A stretch of 11,965 bases of DNA from Burkholderiales bacterium (GCA_031283405.1 JAITBX010000031.1:1-11965), one strand, 5' to 3'. Shown: positions 1 through 6,757, counted from the stretch's first letter. The notes: a model not told the origin generated them from the letters alone. Numbers and translations: made by a program.

Positions 1-39
1 TCCGCGCAGGATGACACAACGAAGTCCATAGTGCGTAGG

Positions 40-516
40 CTACGCGAACTGAAACCTGATCCCTGAATCGCCATCCGCCACCAGCCGCAACACCGTATCT
101 TCCGCCACGATGATTTCGCCGCCGCAATACGTCGGCGCAATCGGCACGAGAGCGCCGCCGCGATCGGCCAATACCGCCAATTCGATCGGCGCGCGAACGC
201 CGTGTTGCCGCAGCAATGAAATTGCTTGCACGACGGTTTCGCCGTGCCACAACACGGCATTGGCCAAAACAATGGGCGCGTCTTCGGAAAGCATCGCGGC
301 AAGCGCCGTTTTCGGGGTGATTTTCAAAACACCTTGCGCCAGCGCCCGCATATCCAGCGTCGCACATTGATGCCGCCCTGGCAACCGCGCTGCCAACCGC
401 TCGGCCAAAAGCGCGCCTTCACTACCCATCCCCAACAACCACGCATCCACCGCCACCGCGCCTTCCATGCGCGCGATCAGTGTTTCAAAACAACGCATCG
501 CATCCGGTGCGCTCAT
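40..516 (-). CDS. pyrR: PyrR-like phosphoribosyltransferase-fold protein, probably inactive
   Basis: This 158-residue protein resembles PyrR, the bifunctional pyrimidine regulator and uracil phosphoribosyltransferase. The C-terminal half fits best: the core ELAVLADRGG is followed by VPIAPTYCGGEI, close to the usual LAVLVDRGGRELPI and YCG region. The early segment WLLGMGSEGALLAERL matches the PPi-loop helix. The PRPP signature, normally VLVDDVLYTGRT, reads IVLANAVLWHGET at about residues 81-93. Both acidic residues and the TGRT loop are therefore lost. The usual DxxxYRDD segment is also unrecognisable (TLDMRALAQG). The frame is intact and the length is slightly below the family norm of about 170-180. 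It is the last visible gene of the ffh-yqgE-ruvX-pyrR operon, and its ATG overlaps the ruvX stop as ATGA. In relatives pyrB and pyrC usually follow. I infer family membership with good confidence and loss of catalysis with moderate confidence. A retained regulatory or structural role is possible. Confidence 0.75.
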   Translation of the reverse strand: MSAPDAMRCFETLIARMEGAVAVDAWLLGMGSEGALLAERLAARLPGRHQCATLDMRALAQGVLKITPKTALAAMLSEDAPIVLANAVLWHGETVVQAISLLRQHGVRAPIELAVLADRGGALVPIAPTYCGGEIIVAEDTVLRLVADGDSGIRFQFA

Positions 517-971
517 TTATTGTTCCCCTCGTCAAAATACGCTTGAAGAATCACTTGCGCCGCAACCGCATCGCGTACCGCGCGCGCTTTTTCGCCGCGT
601 TGGCCGCTTTCATCGAGCAGGCGTTGCGCTTCCTGCGTAGTCAGCCGCTCATCGACCAGCGTCACCGGCAACCGGAATGTTTCTTCCAGCCAACGCGCGA
701 AGCGGCGGGCGCGCTGTGTCATTTCATGTTCCGTTCCGTCAATGTGTACCGGCAATCCGACTACCAATTTCTGCGGCTGCCATTCGGTTATCAGCGCGCG
801 AAGCGCCATCTCCCGCGCTTCGCGCTGCTCGGCATGCAATGTTGTCAATGGCCGCGCGATTCGCGTCAACGTATTGCCGATTGCCACGCCGATGCGTTTG
901 TGGCCAAAATCGAAAGCCAACAAGGTTGAAGGCACGCTCAACTCAGGCGCGACTTCAGGCATGACCGGCAT
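513..971 (-). CDS. ruvX: RuvX/YqgF family Holliday junction resolvase-like nuclease
   Basis: This 152-residue protein has the RNase H-like fold of the YqgF/RuvX family. Members act as putative Holliday junction resolvases and, in E. coli, in 16S rRNA 5'-end maturation. Visible motifs are LAFDFGHKRIGVAIGN with the metal-binding Asp21, then VVGLPVHIDGTE near residues 70-81, VDERLTT with Asp107-Glu108, and VRDAVAAQVIL with Asp134 near the C-terminus. All catalytic acids appear present. Length is normal for the family (about 140-150). The start at 971 overlaps the yqgE stop by 17 bases. A second in-frame ATG at 962 would give an 8-base overlap and a shorter, equally plausible N-terminus. Neither has a clear Shine-Dalgarno sequence, so translational coupling to yqgE is likely. 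The 3' end overlaps the pyrR-like gene by four bases. Confidence 0.93.
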   Translation of the reverse strand: MPVMPEVAPELSVPSTLLAFDFGHKRIGVAIGNTLTRIARPLTTLHAEQREAREMALRALITEWQPQKLVVGLPVHIDGTEHEMTQRARRFARWLEETFRLPVTLVDERLTTQEAQRLLDESGQRGEKARAVRDAVAAQVILQAYFDEGNNK

Positions 972-1590
972 TACCGGAAAAATGCAGCGGGTTCACGCCC
1001 AACCGGCGCATGGCTTCATCTATCCGCGCTTTCGGCGCGCATTGGAAGAGCAATTTTTCGGCATCGTTTCCGGGAATCGTCAGCCACGCATTTTGCGCCA
1101 ACTCCTGCTCCAACTGTCCCGCCGACCAACCGGCGTAACCGAGCGATACCAGCGCTTCGTCCGGCCCCTCGCCACGCCCCATCGCTTCCAGCAAATCGCG
1201 CGATGTCGTCATGCCGATTCCCTCACTGACCGCCAATGTCGATTGCCACTCGCCGATGGGGCGATGTAGAATGAAGCCACGATCGTTACACACCGGCCCG
1301 CCCCAATACACCGGCGCGTTGTGCCAATGATCGTCGAACGACGACACGCCGGCGCCGTCAAACAACTGCGCAACGGTCATGTCGGTTTGACGGTTGACGA
1401 CAATTCCCAACGCGCCCTCGGCGTTGTGTTCACAAACATAAATCAGCGTGTGCGCAAACGGCCCTTCCTCGCCCAGCGCCGGCATAGCCAGCAGGAAAGA
1501 ACCCTTCAGTTCCATCGGCGCGACCGGCGAAGCGGTATCGGGAATGTCCGGCATTTCGGTTTCTGCACCCGAAGATCGTCGTTGTGCCAT
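955..1590 (-). CDS. yqgE: YqgE/AlgH family protein (UPF0301)
   Basis: This 211-residue protein belongs to the UPF0301/AlgH family, a conserved proteobacterial family whose biochemical role is unsettled (AlgH was named from alginate regulation in Pseudomonas). Conserved segments are LKGSFLLAMPAL at about 28-39, GALGIVVNR at 59-67, VYWGGPV at 94-100, GFILHRP at 105-111, and SLGYAGWSAGQLEQEL at 149-164. The family usually begins close to the LKGSFLLAMP motif, so the 25-residue N-terminal extension is longer than usual. ATG codons at residues 13 and 26 are alternatives. I keep the first ATG because a clear AGGAG lies six bases upstream of it. Pairing with ruvX is a widespread arrangement. Lying directly behind ffh is less usual. 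Confidence 0.92.
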   Translation of the reverse strand: MAQRRSSGAETEMPDIPDTASPVAPMELKGSFLLAMPALGEEGPFAHTLIYVCEHNAEGALGIVVNRQTDMTVAQLFDGAGVSSFDDHWHNAPVYWGGPVCNDRGFILHRPIGEWQSTLAVSEGIGMTTSRDLLEAMGRGEGPDEALVSLGYAGWSAGQLEQELAQNAWLTIPGNDAEKLLFQCAPKARIDEAMRRLGVNPLHFSGNAGHA

Positions 1591-1596
1591 TGTGTT

Positions 1597-1601
1597 CTCC
1601 T
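1597..1601 (-). promoter_or_regulatory. Ribosome binding site of yqgE, overlapping the ffh stop codon
   Basis: On the minus strand an AGGAG lies six bases before the yqgE ATG and overlaps the ffh TAG stop at 1600-1602. It decides the yqgE start in favour of the long N-terminus. It also suggests that ribosomes ending ffh hand over to yqgE. Confidence 0.8.
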
Positions 1602-2949
1602 AACGCATTCCCGGCAGCAGTCCCCGCATGCCGCGCATCATTTTGTTCAGGCCGCCTTTCGCTACCATCTTCATCATCTTCTGTGTTTGCTCAAATTGTT
1701 TCAGCAGTTGATTGACTTCCTGCACCGTCACTCCGGCACCGACCGCAATCCGCCGTTTGCGCGATGCCTTGATAATCTCCGGCTTGCGTCGCTCGGTGGG
1801 CGTCATCGAATGAATGATGCCTTCCAGCCGCGCGATTTTCTTTTCCTGCATCTGCCCGCTCTGCGCCGCCTGCGCCAGTTCCGCCGGAAGTTTTTCGAGC
1901 AGCTTTTGCATGCCTCCCATGTTGCGCATCTGGCCGATCTGCGCCCTGAAATCTTCCAGATCGAATCCCTTGCCGCTTTTCAGTTTCTTAGCGAGCGATT
2001 GCGCTTTTTCGAGGTCAACCGTGCGATGCGCTTCTTCGATCAGCGACAGGACATCGCCCATTCCGAGAATCCGCGATGCCATCCGTTCAGGGTAAAAAAT
2101 TTCCAGCCCGTCCGGTTTTTCCGAAACACCGGCAAACTTGATCGGGGCGCCGGTCACCCAACGCACCGACAACGCCGCGCCGCCGCGCGCGTCGCCGTCG
2201 AGCTTGGTCAGCACCACACCAGTCAACGGCACCGCCTCGCGGAACGCCGCCGCCGTATTCACCGCGTCCTGCCCCTGCATTGCGTCAACGACGAACAATG
2301 TTTCCACCGGCGTCACCGCCGTGTACAACTCGGCGATTTCCTTCATCATCGCTTCGTCGATCGACAACCGACCGGCGGTATCGATAATCACCACGTCGTG
2401 ATAATGCTTGCGCGCCCACTCGACCGCCGTCCGCGCGATCTCGACCGGCTTCTGCTCGGGCGACGACGGAAACCAGTCAACGTCCACCTGATTCGCCAAC
2501 GTTTGCAACTGATCGATGGCCGCCGGACGATAAATATCCGCCGACACCACCAACACTTTTTTCTTCTGCGTCTGTTTCAGCAAACGCGCCAGCTTGCCGA
2601 CACTCGTGGTCTTGCCGACCCCTTGCAGCCCCGCCATGAGAATCACCGCCGGCGGCGTCACCGCCAAGTTGAGCGCCGAGGCTTCCGCGCCCATCAGCGC
2701 CGCCATTTCGCGGTGCACCACGCCGACCAGCGCCTGCCCGGGCGTCAACGAGCCGACGACTTCTTCGCCGACCGCCTTCTCGCGCACCCGCTGGATGAAT
2801 TCGCGTACCGCCGGCAAGGCCACGTCCGCTTCCAGAAGCGCCAGACGGACTTCACGCAGGGCGTCCTGAATGTTGGATTCGGTCAGCCGCGCCTCGCCTC
2901 TGAGGGTTTTGACGACACGCGACAAGCGTTGGGTTAAGTTATCAAGCAT
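1600..2949 (-). CDS. ffh: Signal recognition particle protein Ffh (SRP54)
   Basis: This is a complete 449-residue SRP GTPase. With 4.5S RNA it binds signal anchors of nascent membrane proteins and delivers them to FtsY at the inner membrane. The N domain spans about residues 1-90 and the G domain about 100-295. The P-loop is GLQGVGKTT at 107-115, followed by DTAGR at 190-194, TKLDGDARGG at 248-257 and the domain-linking GMGD at 296-299. The M domain runs from about 325 to the end. It is methionine-rich (MRNMGGMQ, KMMKM, NKMMRGMRG) and carries the RNA-binding SMTPTERRKPEII and SRKRRIAVGAG segments. Length and motif order are typical. The ATG has a weak GGAAAA upstream. Ffh heads the minus-strand operon, with ypjD divergent as in E. 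coli. Confidence 0.98.
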   Translation of the reverse strand: MLDNLTQRLSRVVKTLRGEARLTESNIQDALREVRLALLEADVALPAVREFIQRVREKAVGEEVVGSLTPGQALVGVVHREMAALMGAEASALNLAVTPPAVILMAGLQGVGKTTSVGKLARLLKQTQKKKVLVVSADIYRPAAIDQLQTLANQVDVDWFPSSPEQKPVEIARTAVEWARKHYHDVVIIDTAGRLSIDEAMMKEIAELYTAVTPVETLFVVDAMQGQDAVNTAAAFREAVPLTGVVLTKLDGDARGGAALSVRWVTGAPIKFAGVSEKPDGLEIFYPERMASRILGMGDVLSLIEEAHRTVDLEKAQSLAKKLKSGKGFDLEDFRAQIGQMRNMGGMQKLLEKLPAELAQAAQSGQMQEKKIARLEGIIHSMTPTERRKPEIIKASRKRRIAVGAGVTVQEVNQLLKQFEQTQKMMKMVAKGGLNKMMRGMRGLLPGMR

Positions 2950-3048
2950 GGATTTTCCGGGGTTTTTGTCTCAAAAAAACGGTTGCAACGCAAGACATCC
3001 TCGGCGCTAACCGGACGGTCTGGCAATCTGGGTTAAAATAATCGCTCC
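2950..3048. promoter_or_regulatory. Divergent intergenic promoter region, ffh / ypjD
   Basis: These 99 bases separate two divergent genes and must hold start signals for both. On the plus strand a TTAAAATAAT element at 3033-3042 resembles a -10 box but lies only about seven bases before the ypjD ATG. The ypjD mRNA would then be leaderless or nearly so. No good -35 box is visible at the right distance. On the ffh side there is a run of seven A (2973-2979, plus strand) and an 8-base perfect palindrome GTTGCAAC at 2982-2989. No -10/-35 pair could be assigned with confidence. Confidence 0.45.
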
Positions 3049-3858
3049 ATGATTATACTGCTTCCGTTTTTTCATCTTCTGGTCGCCATCCTCTACACGG
3101 TGGGCGCCGTTACGCACTGGCGAATGCCCAAGCCGGTGTCGATCGTGGCGACGGTGCCGAAATACGTCTGGGGCTTCATCCTGTTCACGCTGGCGCTGCA
3201 CGTCTGCGCCCTCACCCGCGCCATCGGCGCGCCCGACGGCATCGACATTTCGCTGGGCAACGCCATTTCGCTGGTGGCCTTTCTGTGTGTGCTCGTGGCT
3301 TGGGCTTTCGGGCTGATGCGGGCGCTACCGGGCTTCGCCAGCATCATCATGGGCGGGGCTGCCATCGCTGCGCTGATGCCGATCGTGCTCACCAGCGCTC
3401 ACCGTTTTCCTTACGCCACGGAATCATGGGCGGCGCTGCATATTGCGATTGCCTTGTCCGCATACTCGCTGCTCTTCGTCGCCGCCGTTCAGGCGCTACT
3501 CATGGTTGGGTTGGAAAAAAAGCTGCACGCGGGCGTCACCGCGCAACGCATGCCGCCGCTTTTGACGCTGGAACGCTATCTGTTCAAGCTGATTTCGCTG
3601 GGCTTCATCCTGCTGACGCTGACGGTTATCAGCGGCCTGTTTTTCTCCGAACAAGTTTGGGGAATGCCCTTCAAGTTGACGCACAAAAGCGCTTTTTCAG
3701 TGCTGGCGTGGTTCATTTACGGAACCCTGCTGGTCGGTCGCCGGCGCTTCGGCTGGCGCGGCCGCAAAGCGCTTCACTGGATTTTGACCGGGACGCTTTT
3801 GTTAGTGCTTGCCTACCTCGGCTCCAAGCTGGTGCTGGAAGTTTTTTTGCAACGCTGA
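3049..3858 (+). CDS. ypjD: YpjD/CcsA-family integral membrane protein (cytochrome c assembly-like)
   Basis: This 269-residue hydrophobic protein shows about eight membrane segments, beginning at residues 1-22 and ending near 247-266. It matches the cytochrome c assembly (CcsA/CcmC-like) superfamily in its YpjD branch. Conserved features are LHIAIALSAYSLLFVAAVQ with His131, the segment GLFFSEQVWG near 196-205, and LTHKSAFSVLAW with His212, followed by GWRGRKALHW. The tryptophan-rich WWD loop of true haem-handling members is not evident, as in other YpjD proteins, so haem handling is not shown. Divergence from ffh and a CorB-like gene downstream reproduce the E. coli ffh/ypjD/yfjD neighbourhood, which supports the symbol. 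No Shine-Dalgarno is seen, and the -10-like element sits almost on the ATG. Function in the cell is not established. Confidence 0.88.
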   Translation: MIILLPFFHLLVAILYTVGAVTHWRMPKPVSIVATVPKYVWGFILFTLALHVCALTRAIGAPDGIDISLGNAISLVAFLCVLVAWAFGLMRALPGFASIIMGGAAIAALMPIVLTSAHRFPYATESWAALHIAIALSAYSLLFVAAVQALLMVGLEKKLHAGVTAQRMPPLLTLERYLFKLISLGFILLTLTVISGLFFSEQVWGMPFKLTHKSAFSVLAWFIYGTLLVGRRRFGWRGRKALHWILTGTLLLVLAYLGSKLVLEVFLQR

Positions 3859-3916
3859 CCGCGCAGCCGCGCAAAATGCGCGAGCAGCAACAGCTTTTGT
3901 CTTTCTTGGGGACATG

Positions 3917-4801
3917 ATGACAATTTCGTGGCTTCTGGCAGGATTTCTGATCGGCGGAATCGGCGGCTTTGCCGTTGCCGTCGCAGTCTTTCGTTCCCGC
4001 CTCCTCTCGAAGCCCGCCCCACTGCTTCCGCCGGAACCGATAACCGGCGCCCCCGCTGAAATCTTTCCCTGCCTTCAGGAACTTCTCAGCGGTAGCGTTG
4101 ACGATGTGATGACGCCGCGCACGCAGATTCAGGCGCTCTCTCTGACGGAAGCGCCGACGCTCCTGCGACAGGGCGTCGGCGCCGGACGTCATTCGCGGCT
4201 GCCGGTCTATGAAGGTTCGCTGGATCACATTGCCGGCATCCTCGATCTGCGCGACGCTTCGCGCCTCTTTTCGACGGAGACGCTCGATGCCGAAGTCTTG
4301 CGCGCCCTGCTGCACCCCGCTTACTACATTCCGGCCGGCACGCCGCTGTTGAAACAGGTTCAACAATTTCAGGCTGATCGGCAACACTTGGGGCTGGTCG
4401 TCGATGAATACGGCGAATTGCAGGGGCTGGTCACCCTCGAAGATCTGACGAACGAAATTGCCTCCGCCCTGACGCCGCTTCGCCCGGGAGCGGACGAAGC
4501 CTCTGCCGCCGCTCCGGCCATTCCGGAAGCCGGCATCGTCGTCGATGCCGGAACCTCTCTGCGCGCTCTGAACCGCCGCTTGGGTTGCGGTTTTCCGCTC
4601 GACGGGCCGAAGACGCTGAGCGGGCTGATCGTCGAACGCTTGGGAACCATCCCCGAAGCCGGCGCTCAATGCGAGCTTGACGGCTACTCCGTGGAAATCC
4701 TGCAAACGAAGCAGCACGCCGTCCGTGTCGTAAAACTTCGCCTTCGCTCGGCAACGCCCCACAAAAATACCGTTTTGTCTTTACAAACGCCGAAAGAGTA
4801 G
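3917..4801 (+). CDS. CBS-pair / CorC-HlyC domain membrane-anchored protein, CorB-like but lacking DUF21
   Basis: This 294-residue protein has one N-terminal membrane segment at about residues 5-25, rich in Gly and Ala. A linker leads to a CBS pair: VDDVMTPRTQI at 61-71, RLPVYEGSLDHIAGILDLRD at 94-113, YYIPAGTPLLKQVQQFQ at 136-152, and LGLVVDEYGELQGLVTLED at 158-176. The last part, about 203-278, is a CorC/HlyC C-terminal domain (VVDAGTSLRALNRRLG, then TLSGLIVERLG). This domain order and wording are those of CorB/YfjD-type Mg/Co transport-associated proteins. Those normally start with a DUF21/CNNM domain of three to four membrane helices, which is absent here. The ATG at 3914 is one base behind GGGGA, while 3917 lies four bases behind it, so 3917 is preferred. 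The gene follows ypjD by 58 bases. It is probably regulatory or degenerate rather than a transporter by itself. Confidence 0.85.
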   Translation: MTISWLLAGFLIGGIGGFAVAVAVFRSRLLSKPAPLLPPEPITGAPAEIFPCLQELLSGSVDDVMTPRTQIQALSLTEAPTLLRQGVGAGRHSRLPVYEGSLDHIAGILDLRDASRLFSTETLDAEVLRALLHPAYYIPAGTPLLKQVQQFQADRQHLGLVVDEYGELQGLVTLEDLTNEIASALTPLRPGADEASAAAPAIPEAGIVVDAGTSLRALNRRLGCGFPLDGPKTLSGLIVERLGTIPEAGAQCELDGYSVEILQTKQHAVRVVKLRLRSATPHKNTVLSLQTPKE

Positions 4802-4891
4802 GCATCATCGTAGAAGTTAAGTTCATGTTTTTGGAATGCAGCCCGTTGACGTGTTGACTGGGCTTCACCGCAAACTTTGGGAACCGGACGT

Positions 4892-4978
4892 ATGTTTATC
4901 AAAAACCGCTTTCGTGTCGTCGCCGAAACTCTGCGCCATGCCGCAGTGAATTCGGCGCTTGAATGCCGAACGGTGTAG
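4892..4978 (+). CDS. Candidate 28-residue leader peptide upstream of pilB (speculative)
   Basis: An ATG reading frame of 28 codons ends at TAG 19 bases before the pilB ATG. Three bases upstream of its ATG is GGA, and GGGAA lies a little further upstream. The peptide begins MFIKNRFRVVAETLRH and is basic and partly amphipathic. I do not recognise it. The frame runs across both arms of the leader hairpin and across the alternative third arm, so its translation would disrupt those structures. A frame of this length can occur by chance, and no codon-level evidence supports it beyond position and a modest ribosome site. Confidence 0.2.
   Translation: MFIKNRFRVVAETLRHAAVNSALECRTV
4921..4970 (+). 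promoter_or_regulatory. Two mutually exclusive leader hairpins before pilB
   Basis: CGCCGAA at 4921-4927 can pair with TTCGGCG at 4951-4957. Inside that stem CTGCG at 4931-4935 pairs with CGCAG at 4942-4946 around a six-base loop. The same TTCGGC (4951-4956) can instead pair with a second copy of GCCGAA at 4965-4970 across an eight-base loop. The two folds exclude each other, as in attenuators or translational switches. No T-run follows, so neither fold is a classical terminator. Confidence 0.4.
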
Positions 4979-4997
4979 GAAACGGCTCTTTCGACCC

Positions 4998-6734
4998 ATG
5001 GCAACTCCATCTACTTCTTCTCTCTCCGTCAGCGGCTTGGCGCGCGCGCTGGTTCAGCAAAAAGTGCTGAACCAGTTGGAAATGGAAACGATGGCCAGCC
5101 AAGCCAAAACGACCGGCATTGCCTTCGTCGAACAGTTTCTGATGTCGCGAAAGATGACGGCGCTCGAGTTGGGGCTTTTCGCCGCCGAGAAATTCGGCGT
5201 GCCGCTGTTCGACCTCGCCGCCATCGACCCCGACGCCCTCGCCAAAGAGTATTTCGATGTCAAACAGGCCAACGCGCAGCGCATCCTGCCTTTGCACATG
5301 CGCGGCAAGCGCTTGTTCGTCGCCGTTTCCGATCCCACCAATCTGAAGGCGCTCGACGAGATTCGTTTCAAGACCAATTTGCAGGTCGAACCGGTCTTGG
5401 TCGAGGACGACAAACTCGGCCAAGTGTTGCGTTACCGCACCGAAGAAAGCGATACGACGGTCAAGGAGATGACCGCCGACTTGGCCACCGCCGAAGCCGA
5501 TCTGGCCAATCTGGAAAACCTCGGGCTGGCCGTCGCCGTTACTGAGGAAACCAATCTCGAAGTCGAAAATTCGCCGGTCGTCCGCTACCTCCAAAAAATT
5601 CTGCTCGACGCAATCCAGTACGGCGCTTCCGATATTCATTTCGAGCCTTACGAAAAATTCTTCCGCATCCGTTACCGGCTCGACGGCGTTTTGCAGGAAG
5701 TCGCCCAGCCGCCGATGAGTCTGCGGGAACCGATCGCCACCCGGATCAAGGTTATCTCCCGCCTCGATATTTCCGAGAAAAGAATTCCTCAAGATGGCCG
5801 GATGAAGTTGGTGTTGACCAACAACAAGGTGATCGATTTCCGCGTCTCGTCATTGCCGACGCTACACGGCGAAAAAATCGTGATGCGTATTCTCGATTCC
5901 TCCAGCGCCAATCTGAATATCGACGCTCTCGGCTATGAGACTGAGCAAAAAGCGGCGATGCTGCACGCCATTCACCGGCCTTACGGAATGATTCTCGTCA
6001 CCGGCCCCACCGGTAGCGGCAAAACCGTTTCGCTCTATACTTGCCTCGGCCTTCTGAACCAGCCGAACACCAATATTTCGACCGTCGAAGACCCGGCGGA
6101 AATTCAGTTGCCGGGTACGAATCAAGTCAATGTCAATGAGAAAGCCGGTCTGACGTTTTCGACAGCGTTGCGCGCTTTTTTGCGGCAAGACCCGGACATC
6201 ATCATGGTCGGCGAAATCCGCGACCTCGAAACCGCCGACATCGCCGTCAAAGCGGCGCAAACCGGCCACTTGGTTTTATCCACGCTGCACACCAACGATG
6301 CGCCGACGACGCTGACCCGGCTCGCCAACATGGGCATTCCGGCGTTCAATATCGCGTCTTCGGTCATTTTGATCACGGCGCAACGCCTTGGCCGCAAGCT
6401 GTGCCCGCAGTGCAAACGCCCCGTCCAACTGCCGAAGGATGTTTTGCTGGCGGCAGGCTTTACGGAAAGCGAACTCGACGGCAGTTGGCGACCTTATGGT
6501 CCGGTCGGTTGCGGCCATTGCAAAAATACCGGCTACAAGGGGCGGATCGGGATTTTTGAGGTCATGCCCATTACCGATGCCATGCGCGAGGTCATCATGA
6601 ATCACGGTACCGCGCTCGACATCGCCGCGCAAGCGCAACGCGAAGGCGTCAAGAATATGCGCCAGTCGGGGCTGGTCAAAGTCAAAGCAGGCGTCACCTC
6701 TCTCGAAGAGATTGAAGCCATCACCAACGAATAG
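4998..6734 (+). CDS. pilB: Type IV pilus assembly ATPase PilB
   Basis: This 578-residue hexameric ATPase drives pilus extension at the cytoplasmic face of the inner membrane. The N-terminal MshE-type domain covers about residues 1-150 (SGLARALVQQKVLNQLE, then FGVPLFDLAAIDP). The catalytic half carries Walker A GPTGSGKT at 336-343, Walker B DPDIIMVGEIRD with Glu406, and the His-box TGHLVLSTLHTNDA. The zinc pair CPQC (469/472) and CGHC (505/508) is the PilB mark and separates it from retraction ATPases. The end, RIGIFEVMPITDAMREVI, is typical. ATG 4998 is chosen because homologues begin just before SGLARALV. An upstream in-frame TTG at 4959 would add 13 unlike residues. There is no Shine-Dalgarno before 4998: the nearest AGGA is 17 bases away. 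pilC follows after 23 bases. Confidence 0.97.
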   Translation: MATPSTSSLSVSGLARALVQQKVLNQLEMETMASQAKTTGIAFVEQFLMSRKMTALELGLFAAEKFGVPLFDLAAIDPDALAKEYFDVKQANAQRILPLHMRGKRLFVAVSDPTNLKALDEIRFKTNLQVEPVLVEDDKLGQVLRYRTEESDTTVKEMTADLATAEADLANLENLGLAVAVTEETNLEVENSPVVRYLQKILLDAIQYGASDIHFEPYEKFFRIRYRLDGVLQEVAQPPMSLREPIATRIKVISRLDISEKRIPQDGRMKLVLTNNKVIDFRVSSLPTLHGEKIVMRILDSSSANLNIDALGYETEQKAAMLHAIHRPYGMILVTGPTGSGKTVSLYTCLGLLNQPNTNISTVEDPAEIQLPGTNQVNVNEKAGLTFSTALRAFLRQDPDIIMVGEIRDLETADIAVKAAQTGHLVLSTLHTNDAPTTLTRLANMGIPAFNIASSVILITAQRLGRKLCPQCKRPVQLPKDVLLAAGFTESELDGSWRPYGPVGCGHCKNTGYKGRIGIFEVMPITDAMREVIMNHGTALDIAAQAQREGVKNMRQSGLVKVKAGVTSLEEIEAITNE

Positions 6735-6757
6735 TTTGTTCAACGACGAGGTTCACT

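Larger units (their letters stand above)
4802..4997 (+). promoter_or_regulatory. pilB upstream region: promoter and structured leader
   Basis: This 196-base region must contain the pilBC promoter. The direct repeat GTTGAC-GT-GTTGAC at 4845-4858 gives -35-like hexamers (TTGACG, TTGACT), but no matching -10 box lies 16-18 bases downstream of either. TATGTT at 4891-4896 is -10-like without a partner -35. No sigma-54 GG/GC pair is apparent. The downstream half holds a short reading frame and overlapping hairpins, listed separately. No terminator for the preceding CBS gene is visible. Confidence 0.4.

Noticed and set aside
1..39. Possible start of a gene after pyrR (ATG at 29-27, minus strand), expected to be pyrB
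   Set aside because: Only nine codons are visible, there is no ribosome site, and the residues do not resemble the PyrB N-terminus. It cannot be supported.
33..45. Small hairpin GCGTA-GGC-TACGC at the pyrR stop
   Set aside because: The stem is only five bases and no T-run follows on either strand, so it is not a credible terminator.
1..66. Open plus-strand frame from the window edge to TGA 64-66, possibly the tail of a convergent gene
   Set aside because: Too short to identify, and it overlaps the conserved-looking 3' end of the pyrR-like gene. Chance is more likely.
1321..2937. Long 538-codon plus-strand frame opposite ffh
   Set aside because: Shadow of ffh on the opposite strand. Its composition is very rich in His and Arg, no domain is recognisable, and ffh is unmistakable.
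2982..2989. Palindrome GTTGCAAC in the ffh leader as an operator
   Set aside because: Eight-base palindromes are common by chance, and no second copy or known regulator site could be tied to it.
3868..3882. Hairpin CGCGCA-AAA-TGCGCG between ypjD and the CBS gene, as a terminator
   Set aside because: The stem is six bases and the following bases are not a T-run. The genes are probably cotranscribed.
3713..4762. Long 349-codon minus-strand frame across ypjD and the CBS gene
   Set aside because: Antisense shadow with Arg/Gly/Gln-rich low-complexity composition and no recognisable motif. The plus-strand genes have clear domains.
4825..4857. Ten-codon reading frame early in the pilB upstream region
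   Set aside because: Very short, no ribosome site, and it lies in the probable promoter DNA.
4899..5792. 297-codon minus-strand frame opposite pilB
   Set aside because: Antisense shadow of the conserved PilB N-terminal domain. Its composition is repetitive in Gly/Gln/Phe without a family match.
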